Program-made: the position numbers and the translations under genes
NCBI GenBank assembly: GCA_020796225.1
Contig: CM036755.1
Coordinates: forward strand, 19,152,817 to 19,216,816
From: Arion vulgaris
Taxonomy: Eukaryota > Mollusca > Gastropoda > Stylommatophora > Arionidae
Direction of reading: 5' to 3'
DNA: 64,000 bases
The notes under the pieces: generated by a model
Seen by the model: the letters and a program-made list of their open reading frames with translations, nothing else
Database searches by the model: none
What the model was told of the DNA's origin: nothing
In this document: in pieces, positions 1 to 13,640 of the stretch
Numbering within the stretch: position 1 is the first letter of the stretch
Layout: each line of letters begins with the position of its first letter

Positions 1-99
1 GGTTAACCACATCCTATGCCAACAGTCAATGAAAAATAAGAGTCTAACACTGTATTACCCTATATACCTCAAGGTATAAAAAGGGTTTCTTTACCTTTT

Positions 100-234
100 G
101 CGAACTCCGTGGCTCCTACAACAATTCTAGGGATCTCATGAAAAAATTGCACATGTGACTTCGAGATTTAAACCCATAACCTTCAGAACGACAGGCAATC
201 GTCTTAACCACTTCATCACTGAGACCCTCGAATC
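100..234 (-). repeat. tRNA-derived SINE, family C (partial)
   Basis: Read on the minus strand it has a tRNA-like head (GAAGTGGTTAAGACG as A-box region, GGGTTTAAATC as B-box region). The body shared with 8402-8645, 19866-20026, 23848-24102 and 24284-24535 follows (CATGAGATCC...GTTGTAGGAGC). Confidence 0.7.
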
Positions 235-380
235 AGATCACATTGCACATGATCTGATCTAGCTACACCCCTGAATGAGATCACATTGCACATGATCTGA
301 TCTAGCTACACCCCCGAATCAGATCACATTGCACATGATCAGATCACATTGCACATGATCTGATCTAACTACACCCCCAA
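230..380. repeat. Minisatellite, about 41-bp unit
   Basis: Three full and one partial direct copies of a unit containing ATCACATTGCACATGATCTG and CTAGCTACACCCC. It lies in the intron downstream of exon 21. Confidence 0.85.
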
Positions 381-426
381 CATCACAGACATTCTAAACT
401 AGCAAATCACAAGCATTGTGGATTAC

Positions 427-639
427 CCATATTGTCCACGGAAGCATTAGCTGCAGCTGAGGCCACCAAGGAGTTGATCATCCTGATAACAGTGATGAGA
501 CCAGGTGGAACCTTCTTCACATCGTCAGTGTAGGACTTGAGCTGAGAGATCATGGATGGGAGTCCATCTAAGTCGAAACTGGTGACTTTCTTGACTGGGG
601 TCAACCACTCCTGGAGCTGGTTCAGCTTAGTACTTGTGC
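427..639 (-). CDS. VIRMA: VIRMA exon 21 (last exon inside window)
   Basis: Encodes STSTKLNQLQEWLTPVKKVT then FDLDGLPSMISQLKSYTDDV and PPGLITVIRMINSLVASAAA up to SVDNM. Human has LGKWLEPLKNLRFEINCIPNLIEYV and GVGLTTALRVLCNVA. Acceptor CCTCAG, donor GTAATC. The reading frame does not stop, so the gene continues to the left of base 1. Confidence 0.92.
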
Positions 640-3600
640 CTGAGGGAATTGGGATGAGATGATAAGAATGTGTACAGGTAAGAAATTACAACAGATGATT
701 ACTTACTTACTTATTTCTCCCCGCTCTTCGTGGTACATAGGGAGGGCCTCAACATTATTTTGTCACTTTGCCTGTGTGGTGCCAGGGCCGCAAGAAGCAA
801 AGAATAGTACCTCTGCGACCTACAAGGCGACTGATGTAGGAACTAGGGAAGCTACCCTAGTAAATAAAAAGTATCGCAGAAATCGGATGTGCTGGCCTAC
901 TTGAAGGCGCATAACTAGCACAATGTACAATCACTCTTAGGTTCAGATCACGTACAAATCGCACAGAGTGGTTAACAAGCGGTCGATATGGAGCATTCGA
1001 AGAAGTTTGCCACTTTTCCCGGCTCTGACTGTTTTATGGTCTCTCAGGATAGTTGAGCACTCTTCAGTTCCTCAAGAAAACTTCCTCTCCAGGTGTGTTT
1101 AAGATGCCTTCTTTTCTGTTTTCCTGTCAGGTTCCACTCAAGTGCTTGTCTAGTGACACTTGGCTTCCGTAGAGTATGCCCCACCCATCAACATCTTCTC
1201 TTAACTCTTAGTGGACTCGGGCAAATTTATTTTTCAGTAAAAAACACCCTTTAGTGTTGCGTTTGGTCCACAAGGAGTTAACTTGTGTCATCATGGGTTC
1301 CTGCCCTGTTTTTATCCACAGGTCTGTGTTTGCAACTCTGTCAAACCATCTCAGCTTGCTGGTTTGGCTGCTGTACATCATCTGTCTCCTCTGCGAAATC
1401 AACTAGGAATCCTCTATTTTATTGTCTGTGGCAGAAAAATGGTCGTCAGCACATCAGACGATTGTCTGCAATGAAATCTAACAGGATGTGTACGTGAAAG
1501 AAATGAAAACAGGTGATGCATTCAGTATATCTAATAGGAGGAAAGTCAGGAAATAAAACAGATTTCCAACTTCATCACAGCCGCAACAACTACAACATCC
1601 ACCTTCATAAGAACTACATCCACCACCATTATGACATACATCTTCATAAGAGATACATCCACCACATCAATGATATACATCTGCATCCCAGTCACAGCCA
1701 TCATCCCAATGATACCCACATCTACTACTACTAAGACATCCAACTTCATCACATCCATCACCACTATGACATCCACCTTCACAACAACCACAACCATCAT
1801 TGACATCAAAATTCACCACAACGGCATCCATCACCACTTCGACATCCACCTTCAAAACAACCACAACCATCACCACTATTTACATCCAAATTCACCACAG
1901 CGACATCCATCACCACTACGACATCCACCTTCACAACAACCACCACTATTGTCATCCATATTCACCACAGCGGCATCCATCACCACTACGACATCCACCT
2001 TCACAACAACCACAACCACTATTGACATCCAAATTCACCACAGCGATATCCATCACCCCTATGACTTACACCTTCATCCCAAGCACTACAATTTTCACCT
2101 CTATCCCAACCGTAAAACCGTTACACCCCCCACAACCACCATGACATCATTCACAACTACAACTTCTACCTCCATCACAACTACCAACATAACGTAACAT
2201 TCACATAAGTCATAGAGGAAACACGTAAAGCTACTTACTATCCTGACAAACAGCCAGCAGCCTGTGCCCATAACGATCCAACATCTTCACCTCCGGGAAT
2301 GTCTTGATTGCTGTTAGCAGAAGCTGAATACAGTAGTTGGCACAAACACTTTTCCTCATCAAGTTGTCAGTGTCCTCATCTCCTGCAAGGAACAATTTAT
2401 CTAATAATGTCCTTTCTTATCTGTCATATCACACCCGTGTGGTGCGGGCCAAGGGAACAAGGAAGCAAAGAATAGTACAACTGCAACCTACAAGGCATGT
2501 CGTAAGAGGTGACTGATGTAGGGACCTAGGAAGTTACCCTAGTGAATAAAATGCGTTGCAGAAATCGGATGTGCTGGTCTACTTATAGGTGCTTAACTGG
2601 CACAACGTACAATCGCTATTAGGCTCAGATCACATACAAATCCCATAGAGTGGTTAACAAGTGATTGATATGGAGCGTTCGAAGAAGAATCTGTCATGTC
2701 AGACTACAATGACTTATGACTTCCTTTCCTTTTGTTCGCTTGAAATATTGTCTATATATTCAATGTTGTCTCTTGTATAAACTTCAGTGTCTTTTGTAGC
2801 TCACACAGAGGTCTGTGTAGTTTTATGTCAGTGTTGTTTCATTAGGCCAGTGAGTTTGCCTCAGTGTATCATATTTGGGGCAGTCTTGAAGTATGTGCTC
2901 TGCAGTCTGATGTGTTTGTACACATCATGTACACTTGGCTGAATTGCCAATCTTGAATTTTGTATACATGTAGCTGCGGAGACGATTGTGTACTGTTCTA
3001 AGGCGCAGAATGACAACTTGTTCTAATCTGCTCATATTATAATAGTCGTCTTGTGTTGGTGGCTTTCTGGACTTATGACTTGACTTATTCCTCTCCACTC
3101 CTCATGGAGCATAGGGCCTCAACAGTTTTTGCCATTTTCCCAGTCTCTAGATATCCTTCTGAGACTCGAGTTAGTTTTGAACAATTTGTTTTCAGTTTCC
3201 GTAACTACGTTCTTTTTTAAATGGATGGGCAGTTCGCACAACCCCCAACCTGGAGGACCAGGAGGTCAAATTTAGTCTGATCTCTCTTCTTTGATATGTC
3301 CAGCTTGGGTAACTCTGCCAGCATAGCTCTCCGGGTCATTGAGGTACGCAAGCGCCCCACCACTACAAGATAATGGCCTCATGGGCGGGACCTACAAGGA
3401 CAAGCTGCCTTAATTTCTCTGTCGTATATCTCCCAGCATACTCTCAGTAATGGAAACAAAGCGTTGCAATGGCACTTTTGTCTGATTTTCTCCTAGACAA
3501 GAGGGAATAGACTGAATTTCTGTTATATTCTTTTGAGTAAACCTAGTTTGTACGATCTAAGATCAAGTGAATGAAATGACAGTCAGAGAACCAGAGCTGA

Positions 3601-6600
3601 CCGAGACTGTACTCCACCTCCAAGTGGTGACCATTGTAACAGGCTGCATCACTGCCGTCTGGCTAAGTGAATAGACATTAAAAAGAAAAGGTAAGCCCTC
3701 TTCCAAAAGTTAATGGAGTATTTGTTTTCTGGTCCAATCAGTGTATGGTCCAAATTTCCCAATGATAGATTTTTCTATTTGTGGTCCAATCTGTGTATGG
3801 TACAAATTTCCCAATTATGGATTTTTCTATTTGTGGTCCAATCCGTGTATGGTATATGTATGATTTAGATTTCTAAATGATGAGTTGCTAAACCTGTTAC
3901 TTTACAATCTTACTTAGTAGGTCTCCTTAATAAAAGGTCGCTGAGATTATCATTCAGTTAGCAGTTATATCATCCGAGTGGTTACCGGGGCCCAAATTTG
4001 GGGTGTAAAGAATAGAACCACTCTTACCTGCCATGCATGTTGTAAGGGTCGACTAAGGAGGTTTGGCTTAAATCGGATGCATGTGTCCTAAGCGTGTAGA
4101 AGTCTATGCGTTTGGGGCCTACCAAACCAATGTGCAACGTATACAAGTTCTTGGCAAAGATCAAACATATCACAAAGAGTGATTAAAATTGGTCGTAAAA
4201 CGAACACGAAGAAGAAGAGCAGTTATATGAGGACTATCATCATAGCACTCTGGACATGTCCATATGTGCCCCAATCTCCCCCTCAACAAATCCAGCAGCT
4301 CAACACAACAGTTAAGTTCAGTTATATGAGGACTATCATCATAGCACTCCAGACATGTCCATATGTGCCCCAATCTCCCCCTCAACAAATCCAGCGACCA
4401 AAAATGCCAGTAGACGTGTTTTCACATCCGTTGGTACCGCTAAGTGCTGTGTTTATGTTATGACAGGTTCCAGCGCCAGTACCCGCTTCACCGTAGCACA
4501 GCCAAAAGTCCAGATTGCATAGATCCTCAGCAAGTGAACACACTTTGAGCTTGAATCGTATCCGGTTGCCGTATAGAAAACTATTGAAACTACAGAATAT
4601 TACATATTAATTCCAAAGTTTGGGGAAGTCACAAGGAACTCCAACTGACATGCAGTTTGATAGAGTCAATACATCTCATGGTTCAAAGAACTTACTAAAC
4701 CAAATGCAAAGAAGAATTCCAATGGTTCAAAATTTAGCAGATATCGGATATGACCTCCATCATGTTATCATTACTTACCTGGACAGATGTTCAGTATCCA
4801 GGTGTCATATAAGAGAAATATTTACCTGTTTTTTCCAGGAATGGCAGAAAAGCTTCCAGATTTCTATCGAAACCCAAAACCTTGGCCATGATCTGTCGAC
4901 CAATGAGAGGATCTCGACTGGTTGTTGTGAAGGTTACACTGTACAAGCCATGCAGAACAGAGATGACCTCTGGGTCATCAATGACTCTGGGACCTGTAAA
5001 AACACAAAGAATTTTGAAAAAATTTCATGAAATTTGTCACAGTATGCATCCAGAGTGCAACGGATTAGCGTAATGGATAAGCGTTTGCCTGTTGACTCAG
5101 ACACAAGAGGGTTGTGGGTTCAATCCCACACATCATCATTGCACTTTGCTGAATAAACATGTGTGCTCCGATCTCTTTCTTACAGAGAAAGATCTCAGCG
5201 GCAGTGCATGAACTACGTAGAATAAAAATTTGTGTCAGAATTATATTTTTATCTTAATGAATTTTGCGCAGGCAGCGTCTTTTCGCAAACATCAGCATAA
5301 GAAAGTTGGCACAGAACCGTGCCTGAATTACATTGAGGAAACAAAGAATGAAGTGGTTTGGCCACTTAATAAGAATGCATCCAAATTCCACAGTATACAA
5401 AGTCTTCTACAACAGAATATCAGGAAAGAAGGCAAGAGACAGACCACGAAAAAGATGGTTAGATGGCATAGCAGAATCCTATCAAAGAGCAAAAATAATA
5501 ATCATCCAAGCCATCAGAACAGCGCAAGACAAAAACAGAAAACTACAACACTGGGCAACAACCCGGTAGCAGTGTGACGACAAAAGAAGAAGAAGCGTCT
5601 TTTCGGCCTACTCCTTTCAAGTTTCAACTGTCATGGGTTCTGTTACATGCTCAAGGGTTTCTGTGTCATGGAGATAAGGCATTTGTCTCTGGCTTCAAAG
5701 GTACTTGGTTCATTCTCTGTACAAGATGGTCAGGATATTTGACTCTATATCCCTAATCTCAATGTAGGTGAGATCGAGTTCCTAGTCCTATAGAGAGATG
5801 ACGTAATGTTATCATAATGCTAAGTTTAAAGTTTTGGAAAACAGAATAAGAAATATAATCTCGGACATGCATCAAGGTTATCACAAGACAGTCTCCCACA
5901 GAGAATACTAGCACTCAGATACAAGAGTAACAGATTCAGAGGATGACCACGTAAGCGATGGATCGAGGGAATACCCAAGGCACTAAATTCCATCTTGTAC
6001 AAAGTGCAAAAAGAGGCTCACTTCAGGTGTCTCTTTTTCAGCCTGACCCGAAAGATAGATAGATGGACAGACAGATAGAATAGGAATGTCTTCTCCTTCT
6101 CTTCCGCCATTTAATTCTTTATAGAAGTGTTGGTGGGGGCGACGATGAGGTAGTGATCTTGTGTGTGCTTGTTTTAAGGCACCTTGTAAGCTGTTATTCA
6201 TTTTCATAAGGCTGTTCTTGATGCCGTCGCTCCATCTTTTGCGTGCTCTTCCTCTTGCTTTGTACTCGTTATACTTTTTCTGTGTGGCTCTCTGTGGTGA
6301 CGATACCAAGACATTCTTGTCAGGTGTCCAAACCATTTAATATGTTGTTCTTTTATGAATTGCATGACTGGTTTCACATCCAGTCTTTTTCTTATTTCTT
6401 CATTTCTAATTTTGTCTCTTATTGTCACACCTGCAGCTTGTCTAAGACACGTCATCTCTGCCGTTATGAGGAATTATGTGCAAGAATAAAAAACACATAT
6501 AGTCATACATGAACATATTTAGTGTATGTCACCTTTGTTATTCCCCCCTTCACTTCTGTAACTTGTTCCACCTTTGCCATGTCTTTGACTCTGAGTACGG

Positions 6601-9600
6601 AAGTGAAAGAGCTGATCTACAAACTGAATAATCTGTAGATGAAACACCAGCTCTAGACCAAGTTGACGGGAAGGGAAGTCTTCACCAGAGTCTTCTGGCT
6701 CCTCCTGCAAACACAAAAGAATACACATGATAATTATTAGTGGATCTCACTGTCTTTTAGCTGATGATGATGATAAACCCTGCATGCGAAGACTGGACTC
6801 GGCAGACTGTGCGGAAGAAACCATAATCTGGTTCAACGGGCAAGACGATGTCTGCCAGCAATGCGTTGCGGGGCGTAGTGAGCACGGCCAGGCATGTAGA
6901 ACGCACTGGACCCGGATCCTTCTCCTGTCGTCTTGACTTTGTTCTGCCACTCGACATAGAAGGAATTAGGCGAGAGAGTGAGATTGACAAACTGCTCAAC
7001 TTTTTCTCAGTTTAAACCAAAATCATTGCACAAGTTACCCTTTCATTCCACATACACAAACATAATGCAACTACATTCCCTTGGATGAAAATTGTATTCA
7101 TCATCATCTGTTATGGACGAGCATCAGCTGACGATACTTTAGAAGTTCATCTTACACTGTCTCTTTGTTAAAATCTTCAGAGTGTATGCTTTCTCTTAGA
7201 ACATTTATGATGTCGCTTTTGTCCACAGAACTCTGATTCTCAATCTCAGCATTGCTCGCCAGTGCATCCGCTCTATCATTGTCTTACATCTCAAAATGAC
7301 CTGTGACAAAGATTTCTGGATTGCCATGTTTTGTATTAATTGCATCCACTAACTTCATATAAAACCGGTCTTGATATTCCGTATCATGCTCACAGAGTCA
7401 CTGAGCATGCATGCATGAGGGAATGTTTGTGTCTTTAGTAAATCTAGGGATTTTGTCACTGCCATGACCTCCATAATCATGCTGCTGGTAGTTGTCACAT
7501 ATGCACCATTTAAACTATTCTTTAGTTCTAGCAGTAAAGGCTCATTCAACAAAGAAGATAATGGGTATTCTCTATCTCGGTTGCACAAGTTATGCATACT
7601 GAAACATGCTGCAAAACAGGAAAACAATGAGAGAAACCCCAGTAGATACATCAACCAGCACAGAACTGGAGTTGTTAGCCTAAACACACTGAAATACATT
7701 CTTGGGAGGAGATCGGAGCAATTATGGACATGTCTGATGTGCAATGAAGACGATACTCAAATGAACAATCAACATTGTTTCTTGTTTCTTTCTCTCACCC
7801 ATGTGGTGCCGGGGCTTGCAAGGGAAGCAAAGAATAGTACCACTGTGACCTACAAGGCATGTCATAAAGGCGACTGATGTAGAGGTCTAGGGAAGCTACC
7901 CTAGTAAATAAAAAGCGTTGCAGAAATCAGATGTGCTGGCCTACTTGTAGGCGTATAACTAGCACAATGTACAATCGCTCTTAGGCTCAGATCAGATACA
8001 AATCACAGAGTGGTTAACAGGCGATCGATATGGAGCGTTTGAAGATGTTTCTGTCTCTAACCTGTGATACCCTTGACATTTAGGGCAAAAACAAATGCAC
8101 ACCAACCTTCTCTTTTCTTGACCACCATCTGTATTGTGCTCCAGCTGTGATTCATTTCTTTTAGCTTCTGTTCTTCTCCAGCAGATTTTGGGTCTTCCAT
8201 GTTTCCATTTACCATCGGGTATCCATCACATTGCAGTGTTCACGACAAAGTTAGACTTCATGTGCAACACCTATCCGATCCATCTCCAACATCTCTACTG
8301 GATGTTGGTGTTCATATTCTCTTGTCGACATTGACACTGTAATCAGTTTTTGGCCAGAATACGCATACAAACTTACGCATACAAACTTTCACATACAAAG
8401 AAAGGGTCCAACAGCGAAGTATTGACTTCATTGTACCTGGTTTCCCCATATAGTTCTGTCCCTGTCGGCAGAGATGGTATACCATCTGCCGAGAGCATTG
8501 CACAAAGCATGAACTCTGTACCTCCAGCAACAATCCTAGGGGTCTCATGAAAACATTGCACATATGTCTCAGCCCAGATTTGAACCCAAAACCTTCAGTA
8601 TGACAGACAAATCACTTAACCACTTTGACTTTCGCAGAAAAGTTGAATGGGAGGTAGAAAAATGTCATGTGACACTAAGAGTCACTGATAGCAAAGTGGA
8701 TAATACTCTGCTTTAGTGACCATATGTTGCGGGAATTCCAGGGTTCGAAGCCAGCTTAGGCCAAACAGTCTTGGTTATGTACACATTTGAACTACAGGTT
8801 CCTTGATTCATTTTTGGGGGATCTTCTTCTTGACGCTCCTTGCTAAACCACTTTACTATTCTTTACTCCACTTGTAAATTACAAGTACCTCTGAAGTTGG
8901 GGTACTGCTCGCTTGAATGATGAGTGACAATGGTGATAAGAAAAGCAAACATTCAAGCAAAAATCATTTATTGGCAACATGACTACGCTTGTTCATAGCA
9001 GGCAAACAAACAAAAAACTTCTTCTTGCGGTCGCCCGCTACTAAAGTCAGGCGTAGTCAGGGCGTTCAGTATGGCACTTTTGTATGGCACTTCAATAACT
9101 GATTTTTGTGTGAAGGAATGCTTTCCTTTTTATCAGTGTTCCTTGTCATACAGACCTGCCTTCTCCAACTTCAGAGGTAACAGAAAAGCTTCTGGCTGAA
9201 TTTATTATTTACTTCTGAATTAGATGAATTTATTATTTACTTCTGAATTAGATGAATTTATTATTTACTTCTGAATTAGATGAATTTATTATTTACTTCT
9301 GAATGAGATGGATTTATTTACTTCTGAATTAGATGAATTTATTATTTACTTCTGAATTAGATGAATTTATTATTTACTTCTGAATTAGATGAATTTATCA
9401 TTTACCTCTGAATTAGATGAGTTTATTATTTACTTCTGAATTAGATGAATTTATTATTTACTTCTGAATTAGATGAATTTATTATTTACTTCTGAATTAG
9501 ATGAATTTATCATTTACTTCTAAATTAGATGAATTTATCATTTACCTCTGAATTAGATGAATTTATTATTTACTTCTGAATTAGATGAATTTATTATTTA

Positions 9601-12600
9601 CTTCTGAATTAGATGAATTTATTATTTACTTCTGAATTAGATGAATTTATTATTTACTTCTGAATTAGATGAATTTATTATTTACTTCTGAATTAGATGA
9701 ATTTATTATTTACTTCTGAATGAGATGGATTTATTATTGACCTCTGAATTAGGAGAAGGCACGCATGGATAGCGGAGAACACTAATAAAAAGGAAAACAT
9801 GCATTTAGGCAAAAATCAGTCAGTACCTGGTACCCTGACTACACCTGAATTCTTAGCGGGCAAACGCAAGAAGAAGATATCCAAGTAAATAACACCTACC
9901 CCTGATTGTAATAAACATCGGATGATTCCGCTAGTTGTTTCTGGATGTGCTAGTAAGTACAGTAGACCCTCCTGTGTAGACATAAACTGGTTGAGTAGTG
10001 TATGGATTGCCAGACATATACATGGGCAACTGATGGTAACAGGGCAGCAAATGAGAGCAAATATACTCTCCAGTAGGCAGCTGGTGAGAGATTGAGACAT
10101 ATTAAATTAGGATGAATATAATATATCTATACATAACAATGGGGGGTAGGGCAGGAGATGGTAGGAATAGTACCTCACGGTGAGAGGCAGTCGCGGCTTT
10201 TTAGAGTGGCCTGGAGCCTATTTGGTTCCCCCACTCCTGTCCAGCTGGTGTATGGCTCCTAGAGTCTGCTTGTGTACAGCAGCGCCACCACCCGGGTAAA
10301 GGCTTCGACTAGCGCGTGAAACTCAGCAGAGCAAAACTCAAAGGAAGTCTCCTTTCTACAGTACACATAGTTGCCGGCAGAAAAGGTGGAAGATTGACAA
10401 TGTCAACAACAGCTTCGAAGGCGGGAGCTGGAACAGCCTGGTATCAGACACTAGAGATTCAGTTATCAGTTATATGAGAACTATCGTCATAGCACTCCGG
10501 ACATGTCCATAGGTGATCTACACCTCAGCAAATCCAGCAGCGTCCAGCGGCCCAACACGCTAGTTCGATGTTGATTAATCAATCTCTTTGTATGTCGTTC
10601 TTTTCTATTATTATGACTAGAGATTATTATGGTTAAGTGGCCAGAATCAATCAGAAATCAGTGGCAAACTACTGATTGTATGTTGCCAAGAACTTGATGC
10701 AGACAATAATAGCGGCAGGGTCCAGGACACAAAGGCAGACCAAGAAGATGGCTACAATATATTAAAGAAATCATGAATATGACCATCGATGAAGTGGGTG
10801 AACTGGCTAGAGACAATGAAGTTCAGATGCGCTGCAAAGAGAGCAACGTTCTATAAAGGATACGCACCTTGATGATGATACATAACAATATATCTATGAG
10901 AGCTGGAACAGACAAATTGCATAGATCAAGATATCATCATCATCGAATAGCGTGTACTGAGCAGAACTTTACCACTTTAACAGTCCTTCGGAATTTCTCT
11001 AACCCCAATGTTTTTGGAGACATGGAAAACAACTACGGCAAACACCAAAAAGTTGCAGACATTCCTCAATAGATGCCTGCGCAGGATACTCCATCTGTGA
11101 TGGTATGACAGGACCACAAACAAGGAACTGTGGAATAGAGCAGGACAACGCCAAGTGAAACAAGAGATAAGGGACAGAAGGTGGCAATGAATAGAACCCA
11201 CACTCAGGAGACCCCCGGACAGCATCACTCCAATAGAACTTCCAGGGTAATAGAGGCAAGGGAAGACCCAGGAACACAATTGGAAACAGGAGTTGGAGAC
11301 AGAATGCAAGAAAACGGGGAGTGGAGAGATCTGGAAAAGATAGCCTTGGAAAGGAGGGCTTAGAAGGCCTTGGTTGCGAATCTATGCCTCCCTAAGGGCG
11401 AAGAAGAAATGCACGATGTGATACGGATTCGAACCCACAACCTTCAGAACACAAGGTGAACGTCTTAATCACTCTGCCTCAGAGACCCTCCATGCAATTG
11501 ATATATAACTATCCATGACTCACCCATAATCAGCAACGTTGTAAACAGCTTGAAGTGTGTCCAGCGATCTCTCATGATTGTCTACCAGAAGGTTGTACGG
11601 AACAGCATCATGAAGTTGACCCTGGACAGATACATATCATTAGAGACATAAATGATGAAGAATAACACACACACTGGATCACAGATAAGATTGAGGAGCA
11701 AAGATAGAATAAATAATTTGTGTTCTATAAGAGCTGGAAGTCCAGTGGCATCAATTAAGATATACTAGCATTACAAATCTAGATATACAGGGATTACAAA
11801 TGATGATATACTGGGATTACAAATGATGATATACTGGGGTTCACAAATGATGATATACTGGGATCACAAATGATGATATACTGGGGATCACAAATGATGA
11901 TATACTTGGGATCACAAATGATGATATACTAGGGTTCACAAATGATGATATACTTGGGATCACAAATGATGATATACTGGGGTTCACAAATGATGATATA
12001 CTGGGGATCACAAATGATGATATACTTGGGATCACAAATGATGATATACTAGGGTTCACAAATGATGATATACTTGGGATCACAAATGATGATATACTGG
12101 GGTTCACAAATGATGATATACTGTAGTTCACAAATGATGATATACTGTAGTTCACAAATGATGATATACTGGGGATCACAAATGATAATATACTGGGGTT
12201 CGCAAATGATGATATACTTGGGGATCACAAATGATGATATACTCGGGTTCACAAATGATGATATACTGGGGATCACAAATGATGATATACTGTAGTTCAC
12301 AAATGATGATATACTGTAGTTCACAAATGATGATATACTGGGGATAATAAATGATGATATACTGGGGATAATAAATGATGATATACTGGGGATCACAAAT
12401 GATGATATACTGGGGATCACAAATGATGATATACTGGGGATCACAAATGATGATATACTGGGGATCACAAATGATGATATACTGAGGTTCAAAAATGATG
12501 ATATACTGGGGATAATAAATGATGATATACTGGGGATCACAAATGAAAACATATTGGAATTACAAATCATAACAAACTGGGACTGCTTCAGTGTACAGAA

Positions 12601-13609
12601 AAAAACTCAAATTGACACAGCTGTAAATGGGAACTTGACTCACTGAGACTGAGATGTTAGAAGGAAGAGAGAACTAGTCACTTTATCACTCCCTATTAGA
12701 ATCTAGTACTGTGAGGTCACTTCATTTCACCAAAAATATGTTTACGCTCACAAAAATATATGTTTACGCTCACAAAATATATGTTTACGCTCACAAAAAT
12801 ATATGTTTTACGCTCACAAAAATATATGTTTTCATCATCATCAAGTAGCTTGTCCCTTCCCGGGAAATTGGTTCCCATGACAGTAAAAACTCTCTGTTCT
12901 GTGCAAGTTGGCTGGCGTCAGCAGCAATCATTCTCAGATTGTCAATGACATCTTGCACCCATTGTCCTCTAGGTCTTCCTCTCATTCTTCTTCTATGCAC
13001 CATTCCCTCCATCCCATATCTTCTCTAGGAACTCATGTCGTTTAATGTGTCCAAAATATTTAATTTTTCTTGATTTTATGTTCTTTAATAGCCAACTCTC
13101 TTTAATATCAAGCTGTTGCAGAACAGAAGCATTTGTTCTTTTCTATGTCCATGATATTCTAAATACTCTTCTGTAGTATTTCCATTTAAAGGCATATATG
13201 TTTAACACCCACAAAAAGACACTTATAATTTATTTGGATGCAGAAACAACACTTACAGAAAAGACACATAACTTATCTAAACACCAAAAGACACTATAAA
13301 ACAAATCTGGACACAAAAAGACACTAAAACACAGAAACAATACTTACTATGAGACCATGAGGATCTGCAAGAATCTTTGTCACCTCATCCAGGTTTGCCA
13401 AGATCTTTTTCTCATCTTCAGGCTGCAGTTGTGGGGGTTCCTCCTCCTCATCTTCCTTCTGTGAATTTCCTTCCTCTCCTTGTGTAGAACTTGATAAAAC
13501 ACTGGAAGAAATTCACCAATATATATATATATATGTGTGTGTGTGTTTAACTCTTTAAATCCAAAAAATGATGGTACCTTGACAGAACACTGGAAATTTT
13601 ACCAATATA

Positions 13610-13640
<31 letters not shown>

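Noticed and set aside
1546..2197. Open frames of 60-188 codons rich in His/Thr/Ile or Val/Asp/Met
   Set aside because: They come from a degenerate CATC/CAC repeat inside a VIRMA intron, with no conserved motif or splice framing.
11775..12560. Possible CRISPR array (regular short repeats)
   Set aside because: There are no unique spacers. Units abut directly, and the context is a eukaryotic intron.
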